Part shown: positions 36,560 to 45,134 of the stretch, piece by piece
Numbering within the stretch: position 1 is the first letter of the stretch
Layout: the number at the start of each line of letters is the position of its first letter
Assembly: GCA_945952245.1 (NCBI GenBank)
Contig: CAMFHT010000002.1
Location: 1 to 48,047 of the forward strand
Length of the DNA stretch: 48,047 nucleotides
Direction of reading: 5' to 3'
DNA from: an uncultured Rhizobium sp.
GTDB taxonomy: Bacteria; Pseudomonadota; Alphaproteobacteria; Rhizobiales; Rhizobiaceae
Notes under the pieces: model-generated
Database searches by the model: none
Seen by the model: only the letters and a program-made list of their open reading frames with translations
Told to the model about the DNA's origin: nothing
Position numbers and translations under genes: made by a program

Positions 36560-37896
36560 CGATCGAGGACTATCTGGCAGATCCGGCAAGCCGTTTCGCG
36601 ACGGTGGCCATGTGCGACACGAACGGCCTTCTGCGCGGCCAGATGGTTTCGGCACGCAGCCTGAAGGGGATCGTGAAGAACGGCATGGGCATGTCGCCGG
36701 TGACGCTGGCGCTCGACCCGACCGACGTGGTGCTGACCATTCCCGGCGTCTCCGACGGCAGCTCCGACTTCCACGACGACCCGCTGATGGTCGATCCGTC
36801 GACGGTGCGCCGCCTGCCCTGGTCGCGGCCGGGTCACGATCTTCTCGTGCTCGGCCACTATGCCGGCGAGACCGCGAAATTCTGCCCGCGCTCGCTCTTG
36901 AAGAGCGTCATCGCACGCGCCCGGGACGCCGGCTTCAACCCCTTCTACGGGCTCGAGCTCGAATATACGCTCTTCGACGAGACGCCGGAAAGTGCCCGCG
37001 CCAAGGGCTATCGCAACCTGAAGACCGCGACCCAGCATGCCAGCCACGACCTCGTTCTCTACCAGGCCCAGCAGACGGAATGGTACGAGGCGGTGGCGGA
37101 CATGTGCGAGCCGCTGAAGATCGACCTCGCCAAGATGCACGAGGAAATCGGCGGCGGTTTCATGGAGGCCTGCATCGCTGCCGGCGACGGGCTCGAGCCC
37201 GCCGACCAGCTCGTGCTGCTGAAGAACTTTCTCCGCGCGCTCGCGCACCGGCAGGGCAAGTGCGTGACCTTCATGCCGCGCTGGACCGATCAGGCGGACA
37301 GCCAGTCGATCCACGTGCATGTCTCGCTGAAGGATGAAGCCCGCAAACCGGTCTTCCACGATGCCTCGGGCCACAGGACGATGTCCGAGACGTTCCGCCA
37401 CTTCATCGGCGGGCTGCAGACCCATATCGGCGACCTGACGCTGCTCTTCCAGCCGACGGTCAATTCGTACCGCCGCTTTGCGCCCGGCACGTTTGCGCCG
37501 CCGGGCCTCACCTGGGGGTTCGAAAACCGGACCACCTGCTTCCGCGTGGTCGGTCACGATGCCGGGTCGCTCCGTGTCGAAAACCGCCTGCCCGGCGCCG
37601 ATACCAATGCCTATCTCACCGTCGCCGCAACGATCGCGGCAGGGGTCGCCGGCATTCTCGGAAAGATCGAGCCGGACGCCGAGACCGTGGGCAATGGCTA
37701 TACGCAGGAAACGCCGCGCGACTTCGCCCGATCCATGCCCGAGGCGATCGAGCGGCTCAGAAACTCGGCCTTCGCGGCGGACTGGCTCGGCCCGCGCTTC
37801 GTCGAGGCCTTCACCGCCTCCCGCGAAAGCCAGCACGACGAATTCCGGCGCAAGGTGCCGGACGTGGAACTCGAACGCTTCTTCGATCTGGGGTGA
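36556..37896 (+). CDS. Glutamine synthetase family protein (gamma-glutamyl-amine synthetase, PuuA-like)
   Basis: GLELEYTLFDE; VNSYRRFAPGTFAPPGLTWGFENRTTCFRV; GADTNAYLTVAATIAAGVAGI. Confidence 0.92.
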   Translation: MTIEDYLADPASRFATVAMCDTNGLLRGQMVSARSLKGIVKNGMGMSPVTLALDPTDVVLTIPGVSDGSSDFHDDPLMVDPSTVRRLPWSRPGHDLLVLGHYAGETAKFCPRSLLKSVIARARDAGFNPFYGLELEYTLFDETPESARAKGYRNLKTATQHASHDLVLYQAQQTEWYEAVADMCEPLKIDLAKMHEEIGGGFMEACIAAGDGLEPADQLVLLKNFLRALAHRQGKCVTFMPRWTDQADSQSIHVHVSLKDEARKPVFHDASGHRTMSETFRHFIGGLQTHIGDLTLLFQPTVNSYRRFAPGTFAPPGLTWGFENRTTCFRVVGHDAGSLRVENRLPGADTNAYLTVAATIAAGVAGILGKIEPDAETVGNGYTQETPRDFARSMPEAIERLRNSAFAADWLGPRFVEAFTASRESQHDEFRRKVPDVELERFFDLG

Positions 37897-37899
37897 GCC

Positions 37900-38418
37900 A
37901 TGACCGACATCGATCTCCGCAGCCGTTTCCTCGAAGGCATGAGCCGGGCCGCGACCTTCGTCGCCGTCGCCACGACGGATGGCGAGGCGGGCCGCTTCGG
38001 GGTGACGATCAGCTCGCTGACCTCGGTTTCCGCCGATGGCAGCCAGCCGTCCCTGCTTGCCTGCATCCATCACCTGAGCCCGGCAGCCCCTGCGATCCTC
38101 AGGAACCGCGCCTTTTGCGCCAACATCCTGCAGGAAGACCAGCAGCAGCTCGCCGATCTCTTTGCCGGACGTGCCGGCGCGGGCGATCACCTCGCCCGCT
38201 TCGAGCGCGCTGACTGGATGACGGGCGCGCTCGGCCAGCCGCTCCTCACCGGGGCCAGTGCCCGCTTCGAATGCCGGGTCGCGACCTCGGTGCTCTGGGA
38301 AACCCATCACATCATCGTCGGCAACGTGATGGATGTTCATTTGTCCGAAAATCCGGCAACCTTGCTCTATGGACAACGCGCCTACCGGCGTGCGGTCCAG
38401 ATCGCGCATCACGACTGA
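37900..38418 (+). CDS. Flavin reductase family protein (HpaC-like)
   Basis: RSRFLEGMSRAATFVAVATTDGEAGRFGVTISSLTSVSADGSQPSLLACIHHLSPAAPAILRNRAFCANIL. Confidence 0.9.
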   Translation: MTDIDLRSRFLEGMSRAATFVAVATTDGEAGRFGVTISSLTSVSADGSQPSLLACIHHLSPAAPAILRNRAFCANILQEDQQQLADLFAGRAGAGDHLARFERADWMTGALGQPLLTGASARFECRVATSVLWETHHIIVGNVMDVHLSENPATLLYGQRAYRRAVQIAHHD

Positions 38419-38515
38419 GCGCGGTCGATGCCGCGGCTGCAGAGGGGCAGTCGCGGACAACGATCCGGAAGGACGGCACAAGACCGGTCCCCGGAGCAAA
38501 CTGGGAGAGGAACCC

Positions 38516-39958
38516 ATGGCTGATACACTGGTGACCGGGGCGGGGCAGCTCCGGAAGAATTCGCTGGGGCTCGTGGCGGTGACCTTCATGGTCATCTCGG
38601 CGGCAGCCCCGCTGACGGGCGTGGCAGGCGCGGTGCCGATCGCCTTCCTGATGGGCAACGGGACGGGCCTGCCCGCCACCTTCCTGCTGGTGACGCTGAT
38701 CATGCTCGCCTTTTCGGCGGGCTACGTGGCGATGTCGCGCCATGTCACCAATGCCGGCGCCTTCTACGCCTATGCGGCGCGCGGGCTCGGCGGGCGCATG
38801 GCAGGCGCTGTCGCGATCATCGCGCTCGTCGCCTACAATGCCATGCAGTTCGGCCTGATCGGCCTCCTCGGCGGGGTCGCGACGGGGGTCTTCGGCAGCT
38901 TCGGGATCAATCTTCCCTGGTATGTCTGGAGCCTGATCGCCATCGGCCTCGTCGGCGTGATCGGCTACCGGCAGGTGGACCTTTCGGCTCGGGTGATGAT
39001 CGTGCTGGTGCTCTGCGAATACCTGATCGTGCTGCTGGTCGACTTCGCAATCCTGGGCAAGGGCGGCGCAACCGGCCTCTCCTTCCCGTTCTTCGATTCC
39101 ACCGCCTTCCTGTCGGGTTCGCTGACGGCGGCGGTCCTCTTCGCGCTCGGCTCCTTCATCGGCTTCGAGGCGACGACCATCTATGCGGAAGAAGCCCGCG
39201 AGCCGGAAAAGACCATTCCGCGCGCCACCTATCTCTCGGTGCTGCTGATCGGCCTCTTCTTCATCTTCACGACCTGGCTGATGATTGCGGGTACCGGCGC
39301 GGACAAGATCGTGCCGACCATCGGCGCGCTTCCCGACCCGACGACCTTCTTCTTCGAGCTCGCCGGGCAATATGTCGGCGGGCCGGTTCCGGCGATTGCG
39401 GGTCTCCTGTTCGTTTCGAGCCTTTTCGCGGCGATCAGCGCCTTTCACAACTACATTGCCCGCTACTCCTATGTCGCGGGACGCGAAGGCCTGCTGCCCT
39501 CCGTCTTCGGCGCGACGCATGGCACGCATCAGAGCCCTCATGTCGGCTCTGTCGTGCAGACGGTGATGGCGCTGGTGGTTCTCGGCATTTTCGCCGGCCT
39601 GCAGCTCGATCCGGTGCTCAACATGTTCACCTGGATCAGCCAGGTCGGCACGCTCGGCGTGCTCGGCATGATGACGATCACCTCGATTTCGGTGATCGCC
39701 TTCTTCCTGCGCTCCGGTAACCCCGGTTCGCCGCTGGTCACCCTGGTGTTGCCGCTCGTCTCCGCCCTCATCATGGCGGCGCTGTTCGTCTACATCTTCC
39801 TGAACTTCGGCGACCTGACGCAGACCACGGGCGGTGCGCTCGGCTATATCCTGCCGGCGATGATCCCGGTTGCCGGCGTCATTGGTTTCCTGATCGCGTT
39901 CAGGCTGAAGGCAACCGATCCCGACGCCTATGCCCGCATGGGCGAGAACCGCGGATAA
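38516..39958 (+). CDS. APC family amino acid/amine permease
   Basis: GLVAVTFMVISAAAPLTGVAGAVPIAF; GFEATTIYAEEAREPEKTIPRATYLSVLLIGLFF; RBS GGGAGAGG. Confidence 0.92.
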   Translation: MADTLVTGAGQLRKNSLGLVAVTFMVISAAAPLTGVAGAVPIAFLMGNGTGLPATFLLVTLIMLAFSAGYVAMSRHVTNAGAFYAYAARGLGGRMAGAVAIIALVAYNAMQFGLIGLLGGVATGVFGSFGINLPWYVWSLIAIGLVGVIGYRQVDLSARVMIVLVLCEYLIVLLVDFAILGKGGATGLSFPFFDSTAFLSGSLTAAVLFALGSFIGFEATTIYAEEAREPEKTIPRATYLSVLLIGLFFIFTTWLMIAGTGADKIVPTIGALPDPTTFFFELAGQYVGGPVPAIAGLLFVSSLFAAISAFHNYIARYSYVAGREGLLPSVFGATHGTHQSPHVGSVVQTVMALVVLGIFAGLQLDPVLNMFTWISQVGTLGVLGMMTITSISVIAFFLRSGNPGSPLVTLVLPLVSALIMAALFVYIFLNFGDLTQTTGGALGYILPAMIPVAGVIGFLIAFRLKATDPDAYARMGENRG

Positions 39959-39967
39959 GGCGATGGA

Positions 39968-39994
39968 CTGGCGGCGGAAACGATCCGCCGCCAG
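39968..39994. terminator. Perfect 11-bp hairpin between convergent genes
   Basis: CTGGCGGCGGA-aacga-TCCGCCGCCAG; no clear T-tract on either side. Confidence 0.55.
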
Positions 39995-39997
39995 CTC

Positions 39998-40885
39998 TCA
40001 GATACCCTTGCGGTTGAGCGAGATCGCGTAGACGCTGGTCGTCGCGGTGATGAAGAGCTGGTGCTTGCCCCTGCCGCCGAAGCAGAGGTTCGAGACCGTT
40101 TGCGGCACGAGGATCTTGCCCATGAGGTGCCCGTCCGGCGCGATGCAATGCACGCCGTCGCGGGCCGACGACCAGAGATTGCCGTCCGTATCCACCCGCA
40201 TTCCGTCGGCACAGCCGGGGTTGATGCTGTGGAACACGTCTCCGCCCGAAAGTCTCCAGTCCGCCCCCACGTCGAAGGCGCGGATATGCTGGGGGTCGTC
40301 GGTGAACATGCGGCCAGTATCGGCAACGTAGAGGCGCTTTTCGTCAGGGCTGAAGACGAGGCCGTTCGGGCAGTTGAAATCGGTGAGCACGGCGCGGATA
40401 TCCCCCGAGGGATCGACCCGGTAGACGTGGCAGGGAAGCTCCTGCTCCGCCTTCTGACCCTCGTAATCCGTCATGATGCCGTAGTGGGGATCGCTGAACC
40501 AGATCGCGCCGTCGGACGCGACGATGACGTCGTTCGGCGAATTCAGCCGCTTGCCCTCATAGCTGTCGGCGATCACGGTGATCGTGCCGTCATGTTCGGT
40601 GCGGGTCACGCGGCGCGTGCCATGCTCGCAGCTCACAAGCCGTCCTTGCCAGTCGCGCGTATGGCCATTGGCAAAATTGGAGGGCGCGCGAAAAATGCTG
40701 GTGCCGACGCCGGGGATCCAGCGCAGGATGCGGTTGTTCGGGATGTCGGAAAACAGCAGGCAATTCATGCCGCCGAACCAGACGGGACCTTCCACCCAGT
40801 CGTATCCGCTCGAAATTTCCTTGACCGGCGCATTGCCCATGACGAAGCTCTGGAAGGCCGGATCGAAAACTTCAAAGAATGACAT
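39998..40885 (-). CDS. SMP-30/gluconolactonase/LRE family protein
   Basis: GYDWVEGPVWFGGMNCLLFSDIPNNRILRW; LNSPNDVIVASDGAIWFSDPHYGI; CPNGLVFSPDEKRLYVADTG. Confidence 0.94.
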   Translation of the reverse strand: MSFFEVFDPAFQSFVMGNAPVKEISSGYDWVEGPVWFGGMNCLLFSDIPNNRILRWIPGVGTSIFRAPSNFANGHTRDWQGRLVSCEHGTRRVTRTEHDGTITVIADSYEGKRLNSPNDVIVASDGAIWFSDPHYGIMTDYEGQKAEQELPCHVYRVDPSGDIRAVLTDFNCPNGLVFSPDEKRLYVADTGRMFTDDPQHIRAFDVGADWRLSGGDVFHSINPGCADGMRVDTDGNLWSSARDGVHCIAPDGHLMGKILVPQTVSNLCFGGRGKHQLFITATTSVYAISLNRKGI

Positions 40886-40913
40886 CTGGCTTTTTCCTCC
40901 CGTTTCACGCTAA

Positions 40914-40927
40914 TGGTATCGATAACA
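40914..40927. promoter_or_regulatory. GntR/IdnR-type (LacI family) operator, site 1
   Basis: TGGTATCGATAACA, a one-mismatch copy of TGTTATCGATAACA, between the divergent SMP-30 and HbpS-like genes. Confidence 0.75.
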
Positions 40928-40960
40928 CAGTTTCATTCCCAGGCAACAGGAATAGATGGC

Positions 40961-41380
40961 ATGGCCTTTGTGGAGACAAGTGCGAAATTGACCGACGAGG
41001 GTGTGGAGACGCTTCTCCGCGCGGCCATCGCAGCGGCGAAGGCCATGGGCCAGCCGCAATGCATCGCCATTACCGATGCGAGCGGCGTGGAACTCGCGAG
41101 TTTCCGCATGACGGGCTCGCGCTATCTCTCGGTCAGGAGCGCGCTTGCCAAGGCCCGGACAGCGGCCTCGATCAACGCGCCGAGCAACAGCGTGCCGGAG
41201 CATGCGAAGCTGCTGCTCGCGGCCGCGACCAAGGGCGAGGCTACGGGCCTGCGCGGCGGATTGCCGATCCGGGTGAACGGCACGCTGCTCGGCGGCATCG
41301 GGGTCGGGTCCGGCTCTGGCGAGCAGGACGAACAGGTGGCACGCGCGGCACTCGCCGCCATTGGCGCGGAGGACGTCTGA
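40961..41380 (+). CDS. GlcG/HbpS-like (DUF336) protein
   Basis: LLRAAIAAAKAMGQPQCIAITDASGVELASFRMTGSRYLSVRSALAKARTAA...GGLPIRVNGTLLGGIGVGSGSGEQDEQVARAAL. Confidence 0.88.
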   Translation: MAFVETSAKLTDEGVETLLRAAIAAAKAMGQPQCIAITDASGVELASFRMTGSRYLSVRSALAKARTAASINAPSNSVPEHAKLLLAAATKGEATGLRGGLPIRVNGTLLGGIGVGSGSGEQDEQVARAALAAIGAEDV

Positions 41381-42249
41381 TGCGGATCGCCTTTCTCGGA
41401 ACGGGCCTGATGGGCGGGCCGATGGCGCGGCATCTTTCGGCGGAGCACGACATCACCGTCTGGAACCGCTCGCGCGAAAAGGCCGAGGCGCTCGCCGACG
41501 TGGCCCGTGTTGCGGAGACTGCGCCGGAAGCGGCGGAGGGCGCCGAAATCGTCATTTCCATGCTGATCGACGGGCCGGCGACGCGCGAGATCCTGGACGA
41601 GGGCGGCGTGATCGCCGCCGCCGCGCCCGGCGCGCTGATCATCGACATGGCTTCCGTCGAGCCGGACTGTGACCGTGGTCTTTCGAGGCTTGCGGCAGGG
41701 CTCGGCAAGGGGCTGATTGATGCGCCGGTCTCCGGCGGGGTTCGCGGGGCACAGGAACAGACGCTTTCGATCTTCGTCGGAGGCACGGAGGAAGAGTTCG
41801 AGGATGCCCTGCCCGTCCTCTCGCTGCTCGGCAGGCCGACCCATATGGGGCCGGTCGGCGCGGGCCAGACGGCAAAGCTCGCCAACCAGCTGATCGTCGC
41901 CGTCACCATCGGCGCGGTCGCCGAAGCCTTCACGCTCGCAAAGGCCGGCGGCTGCGATCTCGCGACGCTTCAGCAGGCACTGCGCGGCGGCTTTGCCGAC
42001 AGCCGCATTCTCGACCTTCATGGCGGGCGGATGGTGCGCGAGGATTTCAAGCCCGGCGGCCGCTCGGTGGCGCAGCTCAAGGATCTCGACAATGCGCTGG
42101 CGCTCGCAGCCGAACAGCACCTGACCCTGCCGCTTTCGGAAAGCGTGCGCGCGAGCTTCTTCGACCTCGTGAAGAACCGCGATGGCGGCGAGCTCGACCA
42201 CGCCGCCTACTACGTCTGGCTTCGGGAGATTCAAAAGCGCGTCAGCTGA
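41380..42249 (+). CDS. NAD(P)-dependent beta-hydroxyacid dehydrogenase (GarR/HIBADH family)
   Basis: MRIAFLGTGLMGGPMARHL; DAPVSGGVRGAQEQTLSIFVGG; GPVGAGQTAKLANQLIVA. Confidence 0.92.
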   Translation: MRIAFLGTGLMGGPMARHLSAEHDITVWNRSREKAEALADVARVAETAPEAAEGAEIVISMLIDGPATREILDEGGVIAAAAPGALIIDMASVEPDCDRGLSRLAAGLGKGLIDAPVSGGVRGAQEQTLSIFVGGTEEEFEDALPVLSLLGRPTHMGPVGAGQTAKLANQLIVAVTIGAVAEAFTLAKAGGCDLATLQQALRGGFADSRILDLHGGRMVREDFKPGGRSVAQLKDLDNALALAAEQHLTLPLSESVRASFFDLVKNRDGGELDHAAYYVWLREIQKRVS

Positions 42250-43273
42250 AGGCAATCTGAGCCTTCATGGCGCGGCTTCGGTCGGAGGCGATCTCGAAGG
42301 CGGAGATGGCGTCTGCGAGCGGCACGGTGTGGGTGATCAGCGGCTTCACGTCGATGAGGCCCTTGCGCATCAGCTCCACGCCGACAGCGAATTCCGCATG
42401 GAAGCGGAAGGAGCCGCGCAGTTCGAGCTCTTTCGACGTGATCGCCATCATCGGCAGGCTCATGTCGCCGCCGAGGCCGAGCTGCACGATGATGCCGCGG
42501 GGACGGAGTGCGGCGATGCCCGAGGCCAGTGCAGCTGGCGCGCCGGAGCATTCGTAGAGCACGTCGAACGTCCCCTTGTCGCCATTGTAGGCAGAGAGAG
42601 CCTCCGGCTCGTCCCTGGTGTTGATGACGCGGTCGGCGCCTGCATTGCGGGCCATGGCGAGCGTGAAGTCGGAAAGGTCGGTCGCGACGATTTCGGCGGC
42701 ACCCGCCCGGCGGGCGGCGATGATCGACAGCAGGCCGATCGGGCCGCAGCCCGTTACCAGCACGCGGCGGCCGAGAAGCTCCCCCGCCCGGCGGGTGGCA
42801 TGCAGCGTCACCGCCAGCGGTTCCGCCATGGCCGCCTCCCCCGCCGAAAGTCCATCCGCCGGCACGCACTGGATCGCATCTGCAACCAGCACTTCGCGGA
42901 AGGCACCCTGGATGTGCGGGAAAGGCATGGCACTGCCGTAGAACCGCATGTTCAGGCACTGGTTCGGCAGGCCGTCGAGGCAGTAGCGGCAATGCCGGCA
43001 GGGCCGCGAGGGCGAGACGGCGACGAGCTGGCCCCGTTCGAGCCCCGTCACACCGGCGCCGAGCTCTTCGACATGGGCGGAGACCTCGTGGCCGAGGATC
43101 ATCGGCTCCTTCAGCCGGACGGCACCGAAACCGCCATGATTGTAGTAATGCAGATCCGAACCGCAGACCCCGCCGGTCGCGAGCCGAAGCCGGACCTGGC
43201 CGGGCCCGAGCTCTTCGACGGGCCGTTCTTCGATGCGGACATCCTTGGCCGCATGTGCCACAATCGCCTTCAT
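42242..43273 (-). CDS. idnD: L-idonate 5-dehydrogenase-like zinc-dependent alcohol dehydrogenase
   Basis: GGVCGSDLHYYNHGGFGAVRLKEPMILGHEVSAHVEELG; CRHCRYCLDGLPNQCLNMRFYGSA; GCGPIGLLSI. Confidence 0.85.
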   Translation of the reverse strand: MKAIVAHAAKDVRIEERPVEELGPGQVRLRLATGGVCGSDLHYYNHGGFGAVRLKEPMILGHEVSAHVEELGAGVTGLERGQLVAVSPSRPCRHCRYCLDGLPNQCLNMRFYGSAMPFPHIQGAFREVLVADAIQCVPADGLSAGEAAMAEPLAVTLHATRRAGELLGRRVLVTGCGPIGLLSIIAARRAGAAEIVATDLSDFTLAMARNAGADRVINTRDEPEALSAYNGDKGTFDVLYECSGAPAALASGIAALRPRGIIVQLGLGGDMSLPMMAITSKELELRGSFRFHAEFAVGVELMRKGLIDVKPLITHTVPLADAISAFEIASDRSRAMKAQIAFS

Positions 43274-43283
43274 GGATGATCCC

Positions 43284-44237
43284 TCAGAGAACCGGTGTGA
43301 GAAGCGGAGCGCCGGAGAAATGGGCGGTCAGGTTGTCGCGCATCAGCTGGCCCATGGCTTTGCGGGTCTCGACAGTGCCGGAACCGTGATGCGGCTGCAG
43401 GAGCACGTTCGAAAGCGTCAGCAGGCGCGGATCGAAGACGGGCTCGCTCTCGAACACGTCGAGCGCAGCCGATCCGAGCTTGCCTGTCGTCAGCGCCTCG
43501 ATGAGCGCCTCCTCGTCGACGTTGGAGCCGCGGGAAATGTTGACCAGCATTCCTTCCGGACCGAGCGCCGCAATGACCTCGCGTCCGACGATATGCCGCG
43601 TCTCGGCGGTCGCGGCGAGCGCCACGAACAGCACGTCGGTCTGGCGTGCGAGCTCAACGGGATCGGCGACATAGACGAAACCTTCCGCCTCCGCTTCCGC
43701 CTTCGGCGCGCGGCTGGAATAGGAGATCGGCATGTCGAAGCCCTTCAGGCGGCGGGCGATCTCGAAGCCGATGCGGCCGAGGCCGAGAATGCCGGCACGC
43801 CGCCCCCAGGCACGGCGCGTGAGCGGGAAGCCGCCCTTGGCGGTCCAGCTGCCATCCCGTGCCCAGCGCTCCGCGGCGGGAATGCCGCGGGCTTGCGCGA
43901 GCATCATGGCAACCGCGAGATCGGCCACGTCCTTGGTCAGCACGTCCGGCGTGTTGGTGAGGTGAATGCCACGCGCCCTGCAGGCTTCGACGTCGACCGC
44001 ATCATAACCGACGCCATAGACCGAGATGATCTCGAGCTTCGGGCAGGCCTCGATGATCGCCCGGCTCGCGCCGAGATCACCGCGGGTGGCGATGCCCCTG
44101 ACATTACCGCCGACACGGGCGAGAAAGGCCGCCTTGTCCGCCGCTTCGAAATAGCGGTGCACGGTGAAGGCGTCATTGAGCGGCTCTTCATCCCAGGCAG
44201 GGTAGGATCCGAGCTGAAGGATCTCGGGTTTGGTCAT
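43284..44237 (-). CDS. D-2-hydroxyacid dehydrogenase (2-ketogluconate/hydroxypyruvate reductase-like)
   Basis: GVGYDAVDVEACRARGIHLTNTPDVLTKDVADLAVAMML; GILGLGRIGFEIARRLKGF; MLVNISRGSNVDEEALIEAL; LLQPHHGSGTVETRKAM. Confidence 0.92.
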   Translation of the reverse strand: MTKPEILQLGSYPAWDEEPLNDAFTVHRYFEAADKAAFLARVGGNVRGIATRGDLGASRAIIEACPKLEIISVYGVGYDAVDVEACRARGIHLTNTPDVLTKDVADLAVAMMLAQARGIPAAERWARDGSWTAKGGFPLTRRAWGRRAGILGLGRIGFEIARRLKGFDMPISYSSRAPKAEAEAEGFVYVADPVELARQTDVLFVALAATAETRHIVGREVIAALGPEGMLVNISRGSNVDEEALIEALTTGKLGSAALDVFESEPVFDPRLLTLSNVLLQPHHGSGTVETRKAMGQLMRDNLTAHFSGAPLLTPVL

Positions 44238-44272
44238 CGGGTCTTCCCTCCCAGGAAACGGCTTGACAGCAA

Positions 44273-44288
44273 ATGTTATCGATAACAT
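44273..44288. promoter_or_regulatory. GntR/IdnR-type (LacI family) operator, site 2
   Basis: ATGTTATCGATAACAT, perfect 16-bp palindrome between the divergent hydroxyacid dehydrogenase and IdnO-like genes. Confidence 0.85.
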
Positions 44289-44333
44289 AAACGGTCTCGA
44301 CAGCACTTGTCGAGACAAAAAGCGGAGGAATGG

Positions 44334-45092
44334 ATGTCGCTTGCTCTTTTCGGTCTCAAGGGCCGCCGTGCGCTGATTACGGGCTCTTCGCAGGGCATAG
44401 GACTGGCGCTCGCCAAGGGCCTCGCGGCTGCGGGGGCAGAGGTCGTGCTGAACGGACGAGACGCGGCAAAACTCGATGCGGCGCTTGGCGAAATGCCCGT
44501 GGGCACGGCGACGCTCGCCTTCGACGTGACCGATCATGCCGCGGCCCGCGACGCGGTGGACCGCTTCGAGGCGGAGACGGGACCGATCGACATTCTCGTC
44601 AACAATGCCGGCATGCAGCACCGCTCGCCGCTGGAGGATTTCCCGGCGGAGGCCTTCGAACGGCTCCTGCAGACGAACATCGCCTCCGTCTTCCATGTCG
44701 GCCAGGCCGTGGCGCGCCACATGATCACGCGCGGCCGCGGCAAGATCATCAACATCGCGAGCGTCCAGACGGCGCTCGCCCGTCCCTCGATCGCGCCCTA
44801 TACGGCCACCAAGGGCGCCGTCGGCAACCTGACCAAGGGCATGGCGACCGACTGGGCGAAGCATGGGCTGCAGTGCAATGCGATCGCGCCCGGCTATTTC
44901 GACACTCCGCTCAATGCCGCGCTCGTGGCGGATCCGGCCTTCTCCGCCTGGCTCGAAAAGCGCACGCCCGCAGGCCGCTGGGGCAAGGTGGACGAACTCG
45001 TCGGCGCCTGCATCTTCCTCGCTTCCGACGCGTCCTCTTTCGTCAACGGCCATATCCTCTATGTAGATGGCGGGATCACCGCTTCGCTCTGA
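44334..45092 (+). CDS. idnO: SDR family gluconate 5-dehydrogenase (IdnO)-like
   Basis: MSLALFGLKGRRALITGSSQGIGLALAKGLAAAGAEVVLNGRD; NNAGMQHRSPLEDFP; YTATKGAVGNLTKGMATDWAKHGLQCNAIAPGYF; RBS GGAGG. Confidence 0.88.
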   Translation: MSLALFGLKGRRALITGSSQGIGLALAKGLAAAGAEVVLNGRDAAKLDAALGEMPVGTATLAFDVTDHAAARDAVDRFEAETGPIDILVNNAGMQHRSPLEDFPAEAFERLLQTNIASVFHVGQAVARHMITRGRGKIINIASVQTALARPSIAPYTATKGAVGNLTKGMATDWAKHGLQCNAIAPGYFDTPLNAALVADPAFSAWLEKRTPAGRWGKVDELVGACIFLASDASSFVNGHILYVDGGITASL

Positions 45093-45134
45093 CGAAGCGG
45101 CCTTTCGGCAGACCTGCGAGCAAGAGGACCTCGG

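Noticed and set aside
36514-38703. 729-aa minus-strand ORF
   Set aside because: Antisense to the glutamine synthetase and flavin reductase genes; no motifs.
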